A stretch of DNA of 64,000 bases from Acinetobacter piscicola. Its GTDB lineage: Bacteria > Pseudomonadota > Gammaproteobacteria > Pseudomonadales > Moraxellaceae. A program made the translations under genes and the position numbers. Positions 33,794-43,530 of this stretch are shown in pieces (position 1 is the first letter of the stretch; every line of letters starts with the position of its first letter). The stretch covers positions 3,782,001-3,846,000 of the forward strand of contig NZ_CP048659.1 of NCBI RefSeq assembly GCF_015218165.1, read 5' to 3'. A model generated the notes under the pieces. It worked only from the letters and a program-made list of their open reading frames with translations. It made no database searches and was not told where the DNA came from.

Positions 33794-34357
33794 TTATTTT
33801 TTCGCAGTATTTATTTTCGTTTGAATACTGATGATTTTCACAGCTTGTACAGGTACGTTTTGGTATGGTCCTAAATTTTGTGTAGGCACATTGACAATCT
33901 TGTCAACAATATTCATGCCTTGAATCACTTTACCAAATACAGCATAACCAGGATTTCCTGAAGCTTTATTCAAAAATTCATTATTTGCGACATTAATAAA
34001 AAATTGACTGGTGGCTGAATTTGGATCATTGGTTCTTGCCATTGCCAAACTACCACGTGAATTTTTCAAACCATTGCTTGCTTCATTTTTAATTGCTGCT
34101 TGCGTTGGTTTTTCTTGCATATTGCTATCGAAACCACCGCCTTGGATCATAAACCCCGGAATCACGCGATGAAAAATGGTGCCATTATAAAATTGACTAT
34201 TTACATAGTTTTTGAAGTTTTTTACTGAGATGGGTGCTTGCTGGTCATATAGTTCAATTTCTATATCACCCTGATTGGTTTTAATTTGCATATGTGTGTT
34301 GGCAAATATTGAACTCGAAGCCACTAAAAGTAACAACGATAGACTCAGTTTTTTCAT
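33794..34357 (-). CDS. Periplasmic cyclophilin-type peptidyl-prolyl isomerase
   Basis: 187 residues. A Sec signal peptide ends at SSSIFANTH. The cyclophilin core follows: FHRVIPGFMIQGGGFD (catalytic Arg/Phe region), SLAMARTNDPNSATSQFFINV and YAVFGKVIQGM. Close in layout to E. coli PpiA. Role: proline isomerisation during folding of exported proteins. It stands alone next to the rRNA operon. Confidence 0.92.
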   Translation of the reverse strand: MKKLSLSLLLLVASSSIFANTHMQIKTNQGDIEIELYDQQAPISVKNFKNYVNSQFYNGTIFHRVIPGFMIQGGGFDSNMQEKPTQAAIKNEASNGLKNSRGSLAMARTNDPNSATSQFFINVANNEFLNKASGNPGYAVFGKVIQGMNIVDKIVNVPTQNLGPYQNVPVQAVKIISIQTKINTAKK

Positions 34358-34535
34358 GCTTTATTCCTTGGCTTAAATTTCAGTTCTTATAGACTACGAT
34401 GAACTAGCATGCAGTCTTTATCAATAATGCTTTTATTTACCATTGGATTTAAAGAAGCTGAATGTAAAGCTGAACTCGGGTTTTAGAAATGCTTTCATTT
34501 CACATAAAACAAAAGTATTTCTCTAGATCTCATGA

Positions 34536-35606
34536 TTATTTATTTTTGTCCCAAAATTTTCTGAACTCTCTACTCATTTCAATCACGTTTCTTTTTGCTT
34601 TTCGTGAAATTGGAGTCAAGTTGATAAAACCATGCGTTTGATCTTCGTAATCATGATAATGAACTTTGACATTGTTTTGACGTAGCTTATAAGCGTAAAT
34701 TTTACCTTCGTCATGCAATACATCATGCCCTGCTGTGACAATAAAAGCAGGTGGTAATTTCTTAAATGTGCCATAGGTTGGTGAAATTATGGTTGCATCA
34801 AGTGGTACATTGTATTTTGTCGCATAGTATTCAGTCACATAGTCAATATCTGAGCTAGTTAAAACCAAACCATCCTTATAGGCAAAGAATGATGGATGAC
34901 GGCTCTTAAAATCGACCGCTGGATAAATCAAAAACTGTGCTTCAGGTGCATAAGCTTTATTTACTGTTCGTTGTGACAGGACTGCACAAATATTTCCACC
35001 TGCACTATCACCTGCAATCGCTATACGATTTTTAAATATTTTGAATTGACGACGGTTTTGATAGACCCAAGCCAATGCATCTTCACAGGATTGAATTAAA
35101 TCATAAGGTCCAACCTCTGGTGCAAGTGGATATTCAATACTCAGTACTTGTACTTTGGCATGCGTGGCAATGAGTCGACAGACTTCATCATGCGTGTCCA
35201 CACTTCCCACCACGAAACCACCACCATGATAAAACACCACGATAGGTAGTTTTTTGCTTGGTGCAGGATGGTAATGGCGTGCATAGATACTGCCACTTTG
35301 CAAAGGTAGACGAATGTCTTCAACAAATTGCACAGATGTAGGTCTGTTCACAATCGATTGCATTTGCATTTCAAATTGTTTACGTGAAGATTCAACATTT
35401 GCACCAATAAATCCAGCCTTACCCTGTTTTAATTGGGCAGCCATCATACATTTAGTGAAACTGTCTAATTGTGGGTACTGATAGGGATAGCCCAATAATT
35501 TTGTTAATGATTCTTGCGCAAATTTAGGTAAGCGATCCAAAGAACGCGCCGCAGGACCTTGTGCCTTTTCTATTAATTCTTGGATGTTATTGTTCAAAGC
35601 GACCAT
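34536..35606 (-). CDS. HSL-family alpha/beta hydrolase (esterase)
   Basis: 356 residues. YHGGGFVVGS (about 126-135) is the oxyanion-hole HGGG motif, IAGDSAGGN (about 197) carries the nucleophilic Ser, and the Asp and His of the triad are in HDVLHDEG and QTHGFINL. No signal peptide. Role: hydrolyses short- to medium-chain esters, substrate unknown. The start ATG follows AAGGACGAG. Single gene with no functional neighbours. Confidence 0.9.
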   Translation of the reverse strand: MVALNNNIQELIEKAQGPAARSLDRLPKFAQESLTKLLGYPYQYPQLDSFTKCMMAAQLKQGKAGFIGANVESSRKQFEMQMQSIVNRPTSVQFVEDIRLPLQSGSIYARHYHPAPSKKLPIVVFYHGGGFVVGSVDTHDEVCRLIATHAKVQVLSIEYPLAPEVGPYDLIQSCEDALAWVYQNRRQFKIFKNRIAIAGDSAGGNICAVLSQRTVNKAYAPEAQFLIYPAVDFKSRHPSFFAYKDGLVLTSSDIDYVTEYYATKYNVPLDATIISPTYGTFKKLPPAFIVTAGHDVLHDEGKIYAYKLRQNNVKVHYHDYEDQTHGFINLTPISRKAKRNVIEMSREFRKFWDKNK

Positions 35607-35811
35607 AGCTCGTCCTTCTGTATACTTGATTCTTCATATTTTCTACACGATCAGCCTTTAGCTGACTATATTTGTATATAAGTCTCGCAATCCATATACA
35701 AATATAAAACTTAAATACGCTAATCTGACTACATAGTGCTTGTCATTAGCATTTTTGCTTTAAATCAGTTTTTTTATGCTATTCGGTTAATTTATTTTGG
35801 AGGCAGTCAAG

Positions 35812-36276
35812 ATGATGAAAACAATTATTGTATCAATAACAACTGCTGTATTGACTGTCGGTTGTGTGGCTTTTCCTGATGATGGCTCTTATCGTCAAGG
35901 TGGTTATTACGGTGGAAATTATGGCGGTTATGATCGCGACCGCCGCTATGACCGCGATCATGATCGTGACCGTTGGGAAAGAGAACGCGCTTATCGTTTA
36001 CAGCAAGCTCGCTTAGAACAACAACGTCGCCAACAACAAGTTGACCGTGATCGACAACATCAACGCGACTGGCAACAACGCGAAAGACAACAACATTTAG
36101 ATCGTCAACGTAGAGAACGTGAACAGCAACGCTTACAACAAATCCAAAGACAGACTTGGGAGCAGCGTCAGCAGCAGAAACCAAACTTTGACAACAATAA
36201 ACGAAAATGGGAACAACAAAACCAACGTCGAGATGATAAAAAACGTGATCAGCGCAGAGAGCATGATCGTGACTAA
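35812..36276 (+). CDS. Arg/Gln/Asp-rich low-complexity lipoprotein
   Basis: 154 residues from the ATG that follows GGAGG by 8 bp; a TTG upstream is less likely. The signal peptide ends in lipobox VLTVGC. A short Gly/Tyr region (GGYYGGNYGG) follows, then about 100 residues made almost only of Arg, Gln, Asp and Glu, predicted to form a long charged helix. Function unknown; it could be a cell-envelope spacer or stress protein. A terminator follows. Confidence 0.75.
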   Translation: MMKTIIVSITTAVLTVGCVAFPDDGSYRQGGYYGGNYGGYDRDRRYDRDHDRDRWERERAYRLQQARLEQQRRQQQVDRDRQHQRDWQQRERQQHLDRQRREREQQRLQQIQRQTWEQRQQQKPNFDNNKRKWEQQNQRRDDKKRDQRREHDRD

Positions 36277-36302
36277 TCACTTCTATACATCATAAATCAA
36301 TC

Positions 36303-36329
36303 AAAACCTGTATTCACGCAGGTTTTTTT
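36303..36329 (+). terminator. Terminator after the low-complexity lipoprotein gene
   Basis: AAAACCTG and its complement (36303-36310, 36319-36326) with an 8-nt loop and seven T residues. Confidence 0.85.
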
Positions 36330-36440
36330 GATTCAAGCTTGAATATCTTTAAACCTCAATACTTTAAAAAAATAAGTCATTAAAAAATAGACAGTAAGGC
36401 ATCCTAACTACTGTCTATCTATTTCACCTAAATTTAACGG

Positions 36441-36701
36441 TTATTGTGCAGCAGGCTGCTCAACCACATCGGCTTCTGGATTCACTTGCACAGGTGCAGC
36501 TTGTTGTAATGTTGGGTCAGATTGCACCGCAACACCTGTTTGTGATGATGTCTCCACGCTTGCAGCTTGTGCAGAGCTATCTACTGGTGCTTGTTGTGTT
36601 GCTGCGGTTTCTGGTGCACTGCTCGATTCTGTTGAAGTACATCCAACGGCAGCCAAAGATACGCCTGCCAATACAAGTGAAATTAAACCTAACTTTTTCA
36701 T
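36441..36701 (-). CDS. Small Ala/Gln/Ser-rich lipoprotein
   Basis: 86 residues. The signal peptide ends in LAAVGC, so the mature chain of about 67 residues is a lipoprotein, rich in Ala, Gln, Ser, Thr and Val and likely disordered. No family recognised. An 11-bp perfect hairpin lies about 30 bp upstream of the start in its probable 5' UTR. Confidence 0.7.
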   Translation of the reverse strand: MKKLGLISLVLAGVSLAAVGCTSTESSSAPETAATQQAPVDSSAQAASVETSSQTGVAVQSDPTLQQAAPVQVNPEADVVEQPAAQ

Positions 36702-37316
36702 TTAAAAATACTTCCTTTCTAGACTCTATAAACAACACAAAGATTCAAATTCTTTGTGTTGCCTATGATTCCTGATATTTATTTGCATTGCGTGTGTTCT
36801 TAGTTAGACTTTTAAGCACATCAGGTAAAATGTTGTAGATATTTTATTAATGTTTAAATCGGTCTATTTTCATTAAAATTAGTCTAAATAATCTACTGTT
36901 TTTAGAGTAAAAATAGATAAAATTTTGCTTTAAATTTAACAGATATCCGCACAACCTCAGTTAAATATCGCAATATAAAGCTCTATTTACCTTACATTGT
37001 AAAATCGATGTTTTAGCCAAAAAAAAAGCGTATCCAAGAGGGTCGGATACGCATTGAAAAAGTATTTCTAAATTACACAGGATTAACTACAGCGAAAAGA
37101 ATAGCGCTTTCAATCCAAAATAAGAAAGATTTTATTTTAATCACATTATTGGTTTTATGTATAAATATTAAGCAGCAAACAAAATGATTCGTACCAACAA
37201 AATGCTGATGAGGGGTAAATTTTTGCGAATTTCTCTGTAAATTCCCTACAAAAAATATCAAATTGTAAGTAAATCTTAGAAATATACGAAATAACAGTAA
37301 ATAATCACCGCAATAA
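36702..37316. other. Long intergenic region with hairpin and minus-strand terminator
   Basis: Gene-free as far as can be supported. It contains the hairpin at 36733-36761 (11-bp arms) and a minus-strand terminator at 37019-37052. A minus-strand 89-codon frame at 37073-37342 ends just before that terminator, but it has no recognisable start signal or family. Confidence 0.5.
37019..37052 (-). terminator. Minus-strand terminator without a clear gene
   Basis: GCGTATCC and its complement (37028-37035, 37045-37052); on the minus strand a run of nine T residues follows. The stem is GC-balanced and convincing, yet no supported minus-strand gene ends here. Confidence 0.75.
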
Positions 37317-37344
37317 CTTGAATTTTTTGGCGATGCCCACACAT
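37317..37344 (+). promoter_or_regulatory. Sigma-32-like promoter of grpE
   Basis: CTTGAA (37317-37322), a 13-nt spacer, then CCCACACAT (37336-37344), close to the heat-shock consensus. It lies about 110 bp upstream of grpE and shares the AATAACTTGAA context with the dnaK promoter. Confidence 0.65.
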
Positions 37345-37454
37345 TTTGAGTATTAACAAATTAAACACTCATGGCAGTTCAGCTTAAACACAGTGAACCC
37401 TGATGCCAAAAAGGACTGTACATGTTTAAGAACCCATTTAAACGGAGTAAATCT

Positions 37455-37991
37455 ATGGCGACTGAGCAAAACCAAGACGCTCAAGATCTTCAACAAGAGC
37501 AAGCAGAACAGCAAACTCAAGCTGAAACCGAGCAAGCTGAAGTTTCAGTTGAAGATTTACAAGAAAAAATTGCACAGCTTGAAGGTGATTTAAAACTTGA
37601 AAAAGCACGTACTGCCAATGCTGTGTATGAAGCACAAAAAAGTGTAGAGCGTATTCAACGAGAGTCTGAAAAACATAAAGACACGGTACTCGAAAAATTT
37701 GCTAAAGAGTTATTGGATTCTGTTGATAACCTTGAGCGCGCGATCCAAGCCGCAGGTGAAGACAATGCAGTACTTGAAGGCGTGAAACTTACCCTGAAAT
37801 CATTACTTACTACACTGGAGAAATTTGGTGTTGTAGAAGCAGATACAGCAAATGGCTTTAACGCAGACTTACATCAAGCAGTAGGTATTGATCCAAATGC
37901 TAAAGCCAATGAAATTGGCAACGTTTTACAAAAGGGCTACACCCTAAATGGTCGCTTGCTCCGCCCTGCAATGGTTATGGTCGGTCAATAA
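37455..37991 (+). CDS. grpE: Nucleotide exchange factor GrpE
   Basis: 178 residues from [11 protein letters not shown], chosen because GGAG lies 9 bp upstream and Acinetobacter GrpE proteins start similarly; an ATG 11 codons upstream is possible. An acidic, Gln-rich tail (about 1-40) leads into a long coiled coil ([42 protein letters not shown]) and ends with the family's beta domain ([11 protein letters not shown]). Role: releases ADP from DnaK. dnaK follows after 158 bp. Confidence 0.95.
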   Translation: MATEQNQDAQDLQQEQAEQQTQAETEQAEVSVEDLQEKIAQLEGDLKLEKARTANAVYEAQKSVERIQRESEKHKDTVLEKFAKELLDSVDNLERAIQAAGEDNAVLEGVKLTLKSLLTTLEKFGVVEADTANGFNADLHQAVGIDPNAKANEIGNVLQKGYTLNGRLLRPAMVMVGQ

Positions 37992-38036
37992 GGTCAAAAT
38001 ATTTGAGAGTTTTTTAAAATATTTTCTAAAAAATAA

Positions 38037-38064
38037 CTTGAAAAATTTTGAATGGCTCTCATAT
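38037..38064 (+). promoter_or_regulatory. Sigma-32-like promoter of dnaK
   Basis: CTTGAA (38037-38042), a 13-nt spacer and CTCTCATAT (38056-38064), a partial match to CCCCATNT. There is no terminator between grpE and dnaK, so read-through is also possible. Confidence 0.55.
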
Positions 38065-38149
38065 CGGATTACAAGAAAATGCCTTTTGTATTCCCTAATG
38101 AATAAAAGGGAAAACGAAAGGATTCAAAAGAATTTAGAGGAATAAATGA

Positions 38150-40093
38150 ATGGCTAAAATTATTGGTATTGACTTAGGTACAACAAACTCATGTGTTGCA
38201 GTACTTGAGGGTGACAAAGTTAAAGTAATCGAAAATGCTGAAGGCGCACGTACAACTCCTTCTATCGTTGCTTATAAAGATGGCGAAACTTTAGTGGGTC
38301 AATCTGCTAAACGTCAAGCAGTGACTAACCCTAAAAATACATTGTATGCAATCAAACGTTTGATCGGTCGTAAATATCAAGACCAAGCAGTACAAAAAGA
38401 CATCGGCATTGCACCATTTAAAATCGTGAAAGCGGACAATGGCGATGCTTGGGTTGAAGTAAACGACAAAAAACTTGCACCACAACAAGTTTCAGCAGAA
38501 ATTTTGAAAAAAATGAAAAAAACTGCTGAAGACTATTTAGGTGAAACAGTAACAGAAGCAGTGATTACTGTTCCTGCATACTTCAATGATGCGCAACGTC
38601 AAGCAACAAAAGATGCAGGTAAAATTGCAGGTTTAGATGTTAAACGTATCATCAACGAACCAACTGCTGCGGCACTTGCGTTCGGTATGGACAAAAAAGA
38701 AGGTGACCGTAAAGTTGCTGTATATGACCTAGGTGGTGGTACATTCGACGTATCTATCATTGAAATTGCTGACTTAGATGGCGACCAACAAATCGAAGTA
38801 TTGTCTACAAATGGTGATACATTCCTTGGTGGTGAAGACTTTGATAATGCATTGATCGACTATTTAGTTGAAGAGTTCAAAAAAGAACAAAACTTCAACT
38901 TAAAACAAGATCCGCTTGCACTTCAACGTTTAAAAGAAGCAGCTGAAAAAGCAAAAATTGAGCTTTCTTCATCGAACTCAACTGAAATTAACCTTCCATA
39001 CATCACAGCTGATGCAACTGGTCCTAAACACTTAGTGATCAATGTTACACGTGCAAAACTTGAAGGTTTGGTTGCTGACTTGGTTGCTCGTACCATTGAG
39101 CCATGTAAAGTTGCGCTTAAAGATGCAGGTCTTTCGACTTCTGACATCTCTGACGTAATCTTGGTGGGTGGTCAGTCACGTATGCCACTTGTACAACAAA
39201 AAGTACAAGAGTTCTTCGGTAAAGAGCCACGTAAAGACGTGAACCCAGATGAAGCAGTGGCGATTGGTGCTGCGATCCAAGGTGCCGTACTTTCAGGTGA
39301 CAAAACTGACGTACTTTTACTTGACGTAACACCGTTGACACTTGGTATTGAAACAATGGGTGGTGTATTAACACCAATCATTGAGAAAAACACAACGATT
39401 CCTGCGAAGAAATCTCAAGTGTTCTCAACTGCTGCGGACAACCAACCAGCTGTAGATATTTCAGTTTACCAAGGTGAACGTAAAATGGCTCAACAAAACA
39501 AGTTGTTGGGTAACTTCCAATTAGGTGACATTCCCCCTGCTCCACGTGGTGTGCCACAAATTGAAGTATCGTTCGACATCAACGCTGATGGTATCTTAAA
39601 AGTATCTGCGAAAGATAAGAGCACAGGTAAAGAGCAATCAATTCAAATTAAAGCAAACTCAGGTTTGAGCGATGCTGAAATTGAAGCGATGATCAAAGAC
39701 GCTGAAGCAAATGCTGAAGAAGACCGTAAATTTGAAGAGTTAGCAAAAGCACGTAACGAAGCTGATGCACTTGTATCTTCTGCTCAAAAAGCAGTAAAAG
39801 ATTTGGGCGAGCAAGTGACTGCTGATGAAAAATCTGCAATCGATGCTGCTGTGTCTGAGCTTGAAGTTGCTGCAAAAGAAAATGACGTTGATGCGATCAA
39901 AGCAAAAACTGAAGCTTTACAAAACATCATTATGCCAATTACGCAACGTGCGTATGAAGCGGCTCAAGGTCAAGGCGGAGCTCAAGGTTTCGACCCGAAC
40001 CAATTTGGCGGTGATGCTGGTCAACAACAGCAAAAAGCAGATGATGGCGTAGTTGATGCTGAGTTCACTGAAGTGAAAGATGACAAAAAATAA
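38150..40093 (+). CDS. dnaK: Chaperone protein DnaK (Hsp70)
   Basis: 647 residues. [13 protein letters not shown] at the N-terminus and [13 protein letters not shown] and VGGQSRMP further on are the Hsp70 nucleotide-binding signatures; the substrate-binding domain starts near [13 protein letters not shown]; a Gly/Gln-rich tail ends in an acidic [14 protein letters not shown] motif, like the EEVKD end of bacterial DnaK. Role: ATP-driven folding chaperone working with DnaJ and GrpE. Ribosome-binding site AGAGGAAT is 8 bp upstream. Confidence 0.98.
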   Translation: MAKIIGIDLGTTNSCVAVLEGDKVKVIENAEGARTTPSIVAYKDGETLVGQSAKRQAVTNPKNTLYAIKRLIGRKYQDQAVQKDIGIAPFKIVKADNGDAWVEVNDKKLAPQQVSAEILKKMKKTAEDYLGETVTEAVITVPAYFNDAQRQATKDAGKIAGLDVKRIINEPTAAALAFGMDKKEGDRKVAVYDLGGGTFDVSIIEIADLDGDQQIEVLSTNGDTFLGGEDFDNALIDYLVEEFKKEQNFNLKQDPLALQRLKEAAEKAKIELSSSNSTEINLPYITADATGPKHLVINVTRAKLEGLVADLVARTIEPCKVALKDAGLSTSDISDVILVGGQSRMPLVQQKVQEFFGKEPRKDVNPDEAVAIGAAIQGAVLSGDKTDVLLLDVTPLTLGIETMGGVLTPIIEKNTTIPAKKSQVFSTAADNQPAVDISVYQGERKMAQQNKLLGNFQLGDIPPAPRGVPQIEVSFDINADGILKVSAKDKSTGKEQSIQIKANSGLSDAEIEAMIKDAEANAEEDRKFEELAKARNEADALVSSAQKAVKDLGEQVTADEKSAIDAAVSELEVAAKENDVDAIKAKTEALQNIIMPITQRAYEAAQGQGGAQGFDPNQFGGDAGQQQQKADDGVVDAEFTEVKDDKK

Positions 40094-40108
40094 TTTGTCG
40101 CTTTAAAT

Positions 40109-40141
40109 AAAAAACCGCTCAAGAAATTGAGCGGTTTTTTT
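40109..40141 (+). terminator. Terminator of dnaK
   Basis: Perfect 12-bp stem (40109-40120, 40129-40140), an 8-nt loop and a T7 tail. Confidence 0.9.
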
Positions 40142-40178
40142 ATACTTCAATTTATTCTATATTGATCACGTTTATAAA

Positions 40179-40613
40179 ATGAGAATGACAAGAATGCAAA
40201 AATCCCCTGCTATTTCTTTACCTATATTTTATAGCTTGATTGCAGCCCAATTCATTCTGCCAATCATTGCAGCATTGGTCGATGTACTCAGTCCACAACC
40301 TGAACTTGCATTACTCGACAAAACCTTATATATCGAACCACAAAGCCTTGAACTCTTTATCATCACAGGCGCAACGATTCTAATTTCCATCATTAGCATT
40401 GGCTTATTTTTACGAAAAAATTGGGCTCGAAAAGCTTATTTATATACATTTTTCCCTGCCTTTCTCATCTACTTTTTGCCTTATATGCATTGGATTTATA
40501 TGAGCAGTTTTGCCGCTATTTTCAATGACTTGGCTTTTGTAGCTGCAGGCATTTTGCTGACAATCTTAGCAATTCCAGCATTGTATCAGCCTTTATTTGA
40601 AGAAAAAAATTAA
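40179..40613 (+). CDS. Small four-helix membrane protein, unknown function
   Basis: 144 residues in the longest reading; later in-frame ATGs at 40185 and 40194 are alternative starts. Four hydrophobic segments (about 13-35, 56-77, 87-103, 111-131) and a WARKAYLYTF loop. No family recognised. It lies after the dnaK terminator and before the matrixin-like gene on the same strand. Confidence 0.6.
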   Translation: MRMTRMQKSPAISLPIFYSLIAAQFILPIIAALVDVLSPQPELALLDKTLYIEPQSLELFIITGATILISIISIGLFLRKNWARKAYLYTFFPAFLIYFLPYMHWIYMSSFAAIFNDLAFVAAGILLTILAIPALYQPLFEEKN

Positions 40614-40709
40614 TTTCTTAAGATTTCAGCATAGCGCACACTTAAAGTTCACTTGCGCATTTTTGAATTTAAGTTAAATTAGCAATATTGCAACTTTCAA
40701 ATATAAAAA

Positions 40710-41624
40710 ATGCGCTTTTGGTTGATTGTTTTCACGATTATTTTTACTGCTTATTTTTCTATACAGCGTTATTTACACCCGCACCTAAACCACAATTCTA
40801 CGATTGACCGCATTTCTCACCCGCTAGATACTCGCTTACGTTATCACATTGGTGAAATTGACCCACGTTTTCATATGAGTCGTGAACATTTAGCACTTTT
40901 AGCACAACAAGGTGCAGATATTTGGCATCAAGGTACAATGAGAAGACTATTTGTTTATGACCCTCACGCCAAATTAGCCATTAATTTAATTTATGATGAA
41001 CGCCAAGCAGAGTCCACAGCACGCCAACAAGAATTAAACATTTTAGAAAATACACAACAATATCAAAATAATGAAAGATTAAATATTGAAAAATTACGTG
41101 CCGAATTAGATCAGTCTAATCGTGAAATAAACATCTATAAAGTGAATTATGAAAGCAAAGTTTCCCAATATAATCAGTTTGTGCAAAGTATTAATCAATC
41201 AAATCAATCCTTGCATCCATCAACGCAAGCACAATTAGAACAATTAAAAAATCAACTAGATACTGAACGTATCAATCTCAGTCAAAAACTGGCACTACAT
41301 AATCAAAAAGTAAATCAACTCAATCAACTCGTGGATGCCTTAAACTCAAATACCCAACAATTCAATCATTCAGTCGATCAATTTAATGCTCGTTTTCAAC
41401 CGCGCCAATTTGATAAAGGTGTGTTTAATGGTGAAAGTATTAATATTTATGAATTTCAATCTGATGCAGATCTGCGTGTAACGATTGCACATGAACTTGG
41501 TCATGCACTCGGACTTTTACATAATACCGACCCAAAAGCACTGATGTATCCCATAATGAAAGAACAAGATTTGCAAAACTTTAGATTAACCGCTGCAGAT
41601 TTAGCCATGCTAAACTCACGCTAA
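40710..41624 (+). CDS. Matrixin-like zinc metalloprotease, membrane-anchored
   Basis: 304 residues. An N-terminal hydrophobic segment (about 2-20) would anchor it or act as an uncleaved signal. A central region (about 100-225) rich in Asn, Gln, Leu and Glu is a likely coiled coil. The C-terminus has TIAHELGHALGLLH, the metzincin zinc site HExxHxxGxxH, followed by ALMYPIM with the Met-turn. Role: a predicted periplasmic or surface zinc protease; the substrate is unknown. A coiled coil placed before the catalytic site is unusual. The next gene encodes a small acidic protein. Confidence 0.82.
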   Translation: MRFWLIVFTIIFTAYFSIQRYLHPHLNHNSTIDRISHPLDTRLRYHIGEIDPRFHMSREHLALLAQQGADIWHQGTMRRLFVYDPHAKLAINLIYDERQAESTARQQELNILENTQQYQNNERLNIEKLRAELDQSNREINIYKVNYESKVSQYNQFVQSINQSNQSLHPSTQAQLEQLKNQLDTERINLSQKLALHNQKVNQLNQLVDALNSNTQQFNHSVDQFNARFQPRQFDKGVFNGESINIYEFQSDADLRVTIAHELGHALGLLHNTDPKALMYPIMKEQDLQNFRLTAADLAMLNSR

Positions 41625-41726
41625 ACATGATTTTATGCTTATTTAAAACCCATATTATAAATAAGTATTAATTTTATTTTCTGAAAATCATGCTATGGTG
41701 ATCATAGATATTTAAAGGAGATTCCT

Positions 41727-42104
41727 GTGAGTTATTATCATATTATTCTTGAAGTAAATGATCATATCAGCACGATTGAACAAACACGTGATATTGAAAT
41801 TTTTGATATTACTGAACTTCAACCTTATCTCCATGCTATTTTATTGCCTTATTTCAATGAACAACAAATCGAACTCGAAGATGAAAATATCGAATTCGCT
41901 GATATTTTACATATTGAAATTAAACAAACTTTGCTCCCGATCCAACATTTAATTGAAGAAGAACAAAAACAATTACCAAGCGATACAGATGTAACCATCA
42001 CCGCTTATGAAATTTTCAATGATCGTGATCATACGCAAGATGTTACGGCTGTGATTTTAGATTTATTAGAAGCTGTGAAAATTGATCAAATAGATATTGA
42101 ATAA
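41727..42104 (+). CDS. Small acidic protein, unknown function
   Basis: 125 residues with a high share of Asp, Glu and Ile and no signal peptide or membrane segment, so probably cytoplasmic. The ATT-AAAGGAG ribosome-binding site is good, starting at GTG 41727. No family recognised. A strong terminator follows. Its role next to the metalloprotease gene is unknown. Confidence 0.65.
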   Translation: MSYYHIILEVNDHISTIEQTRDIEIFDITELQPYLHAILLPYFNEQQIELEDENIEFADILHIEIKQTLLPIQHLIEEEQKQLPSDTDVTITAYEIFNDRDHTQDVTAVILDLLEAVKIDQIDIE

Positions 42105-42129
42105 ATCTTTATACCTCACTACATCATAT

Positions 42130-42157
42130 AAAAAGGTCTGCCATTGCAGACCTTTTT
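42130..42157. terminator. Bidirectional terminator between convergent genes
   Basis: Perfect 12-bp stem (42130-42141, 42146-42157) with a CATT loop and flanking A and T runs. Confidence 0.9.
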
Positions 42158-42183
42158 TAAGAGATTTAAATGATCAATACATT

Positions 42184-43479
42184 TTACTGCATCATACTTT
42201 TTGCCGCCTCATTACGAAATGCTTTTAAAATCTGCTGCCCTGCACGACCTGTTGGCTTTAAACCCAATTTATTTTGTTCTTGTTGAATGGCTTGACGGGT
42301 TTTATCGCCAATCAAACCATCTGCATCACCAATATCATAGCCTTTTTTCAACAAATAATTTTGAATTTCACGACGTTCCGCACGAGATGTTCCCGCATCA
42401 TCTGTTGGCCAAGCTGTTTGGAAAGCTCCCTTACCTTGTAAACGATCAGATAAATGAGCAATCGCCAAAGCATAACTTTCTGCTGCGTTATAACCATAAA
42501 TCGCATCAAAGTTTTTAAAGACTAAAAATGCCGGACCATTCGCACCTGCAGGCATCATCAAACCTGCTGATGACGCACCTGATAAATTACCTTGAATAAT
42601 CGGTGTACCATCTACACGGGTAAAACCACGACTTTGCCAAGAACTTAACGACTTTTTATTACGTCGACTTTCACCACCAACCGAAGCACCATCGGGAATT
42701 CTGACTTCAAAGCCCCATGGCATACCTGTTTGCCAACCACGTTTTTTCAAGAAATTTGCAGTAGATGCTAAGGCATCAGCAGTACTTGAAACCAAGTCAC
42801 GACGACCATCTCCATCAAAATCAACAGCTAATTCTTCATAAGTAGATGGCATAAATTGAGTATGACCAAATGCCCCTGCCCACGAGCCTTTTAATTGTTC
42901 TTCACGTAGATCACCGCGCTGTAAAATACGCATAGTGGCAAAAAATTCACCTCGGAAATAATCTTGACGACGCCCTTCACAACTCAAAGTGCCCAAAGCT
43001 TGCAATAATGGATATTTACCTGAAATATCACCAAAATTACTTTCTACACCCCATACAGCAACAACCGTTTCAGCAGGCACACCATATGCCGCAGCCACAC
43101 GATTTAGAATATCGCGGTGCTGCGCTAACATTTGACGACCTTTTTCTACACGTTCCTCATCCACCAAACCCGAAAGATAATCCCAAATCGGGGTAGAAAA
43201 TTCAGGTTGATAATTCAACTTCGCAATCACTGAATAATCAGGTGTTAAATTCTGCGTATAACGGTCATAGGTTGAACCACTCACGCCTGAAGCAATCGCA
43301 CGTGAACGTAAATTGGCTAAACAACCTTGAAAATCACGTTGTGGGGAATAATCTGAAGATGTATTGGCAATCACAGAAGTTGCACTAACAGGTGATGTTT
43401 GACCATTAATCACCAATTCAGCATTTGCCTGTGTCATGGCTAAAAGAGCAGTACCACATAAAAAATATAAGCTACGCAT
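42184..43479 (-). CDS. Lytic murein transglycosylase, MltB type with PG-binding domain
   Basis: 431 residues from MRSLYFLCG; an ATG eight codons upstream is possible but would spoil the signal peptide, which ends near TQANAE. The SLT_2 domain holds VVAVWGVESNFGDISG (catalytic Glu), LLQALGTLSCEGRR and GSWAGAFGHTQFMPSTY; the C-terminal 60 residues form a PG_binding_1 domain (QNYLLKKGYDIGDADGLIGDKTRQAI, described by its parts GYDIGDADG and GDKTRQAI). Role: cuts glycan strands of peptidoglycan in the periplasm. Upstream lies a repeat array with DnaA-box-like sites. Confidence 0.92.
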   Translation of the reverse strand: MRSLYFLCGTALLAMTQANAELVINGQTSPVSATSVIANTSSDYSPQRDFQGCLANLRSRAIASGVSGSTYDRYTQNLTPDYSVIAKLNYQPEFSTPIWDYLSGLVDEERVEKGRQMLAQHRDILNRVAAAYGVPAETVVAVWGVESNFGDISGKYPLLQALGTLSCEGRRQDYFRGEFFATMRILQRGDLREEQLKGSWAGAFGHTQFMPSTYEELAVDFDGDGRRDLVSSTADALASTANFLKKRGWQTGMPWGFEVRIPDGASVGGESRRNKKSLSSWQSRGFTRVDGTPIIQGNLSGASSAGLMMPAGANGPAFLVFKNFDAIYGYNAAESYALAIAHLSDRLQGKGAFQTAWPTDDAGTSRAERREIQNYLLKKGYDIGDADGLIGDKTRQAIQQEQNKLGLKPTGRAGQQILKAFRNEAAKSMMQ

Positions 43480-43530
43480 ATAATCCACAAAATCTTTGTT
43501 CATTAAAATTATGTAATTAACATACCATTC

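Noticed and set aside
35825..36280. 151-codon minus-strand frame opposite the low-complexity lipoprotein
   Set aside because: It arises from the repeated Arg/Asp/Gln codons on the plus strand, where signal peptide and ribosome-binding site are clear.
37073..37342. 89-codon minus-strand frame upstream of grpE as a real gene
   Set aside because: No ribosome-binding site, no recognisable family and odd composition. Kept only as part of the terminator finding.
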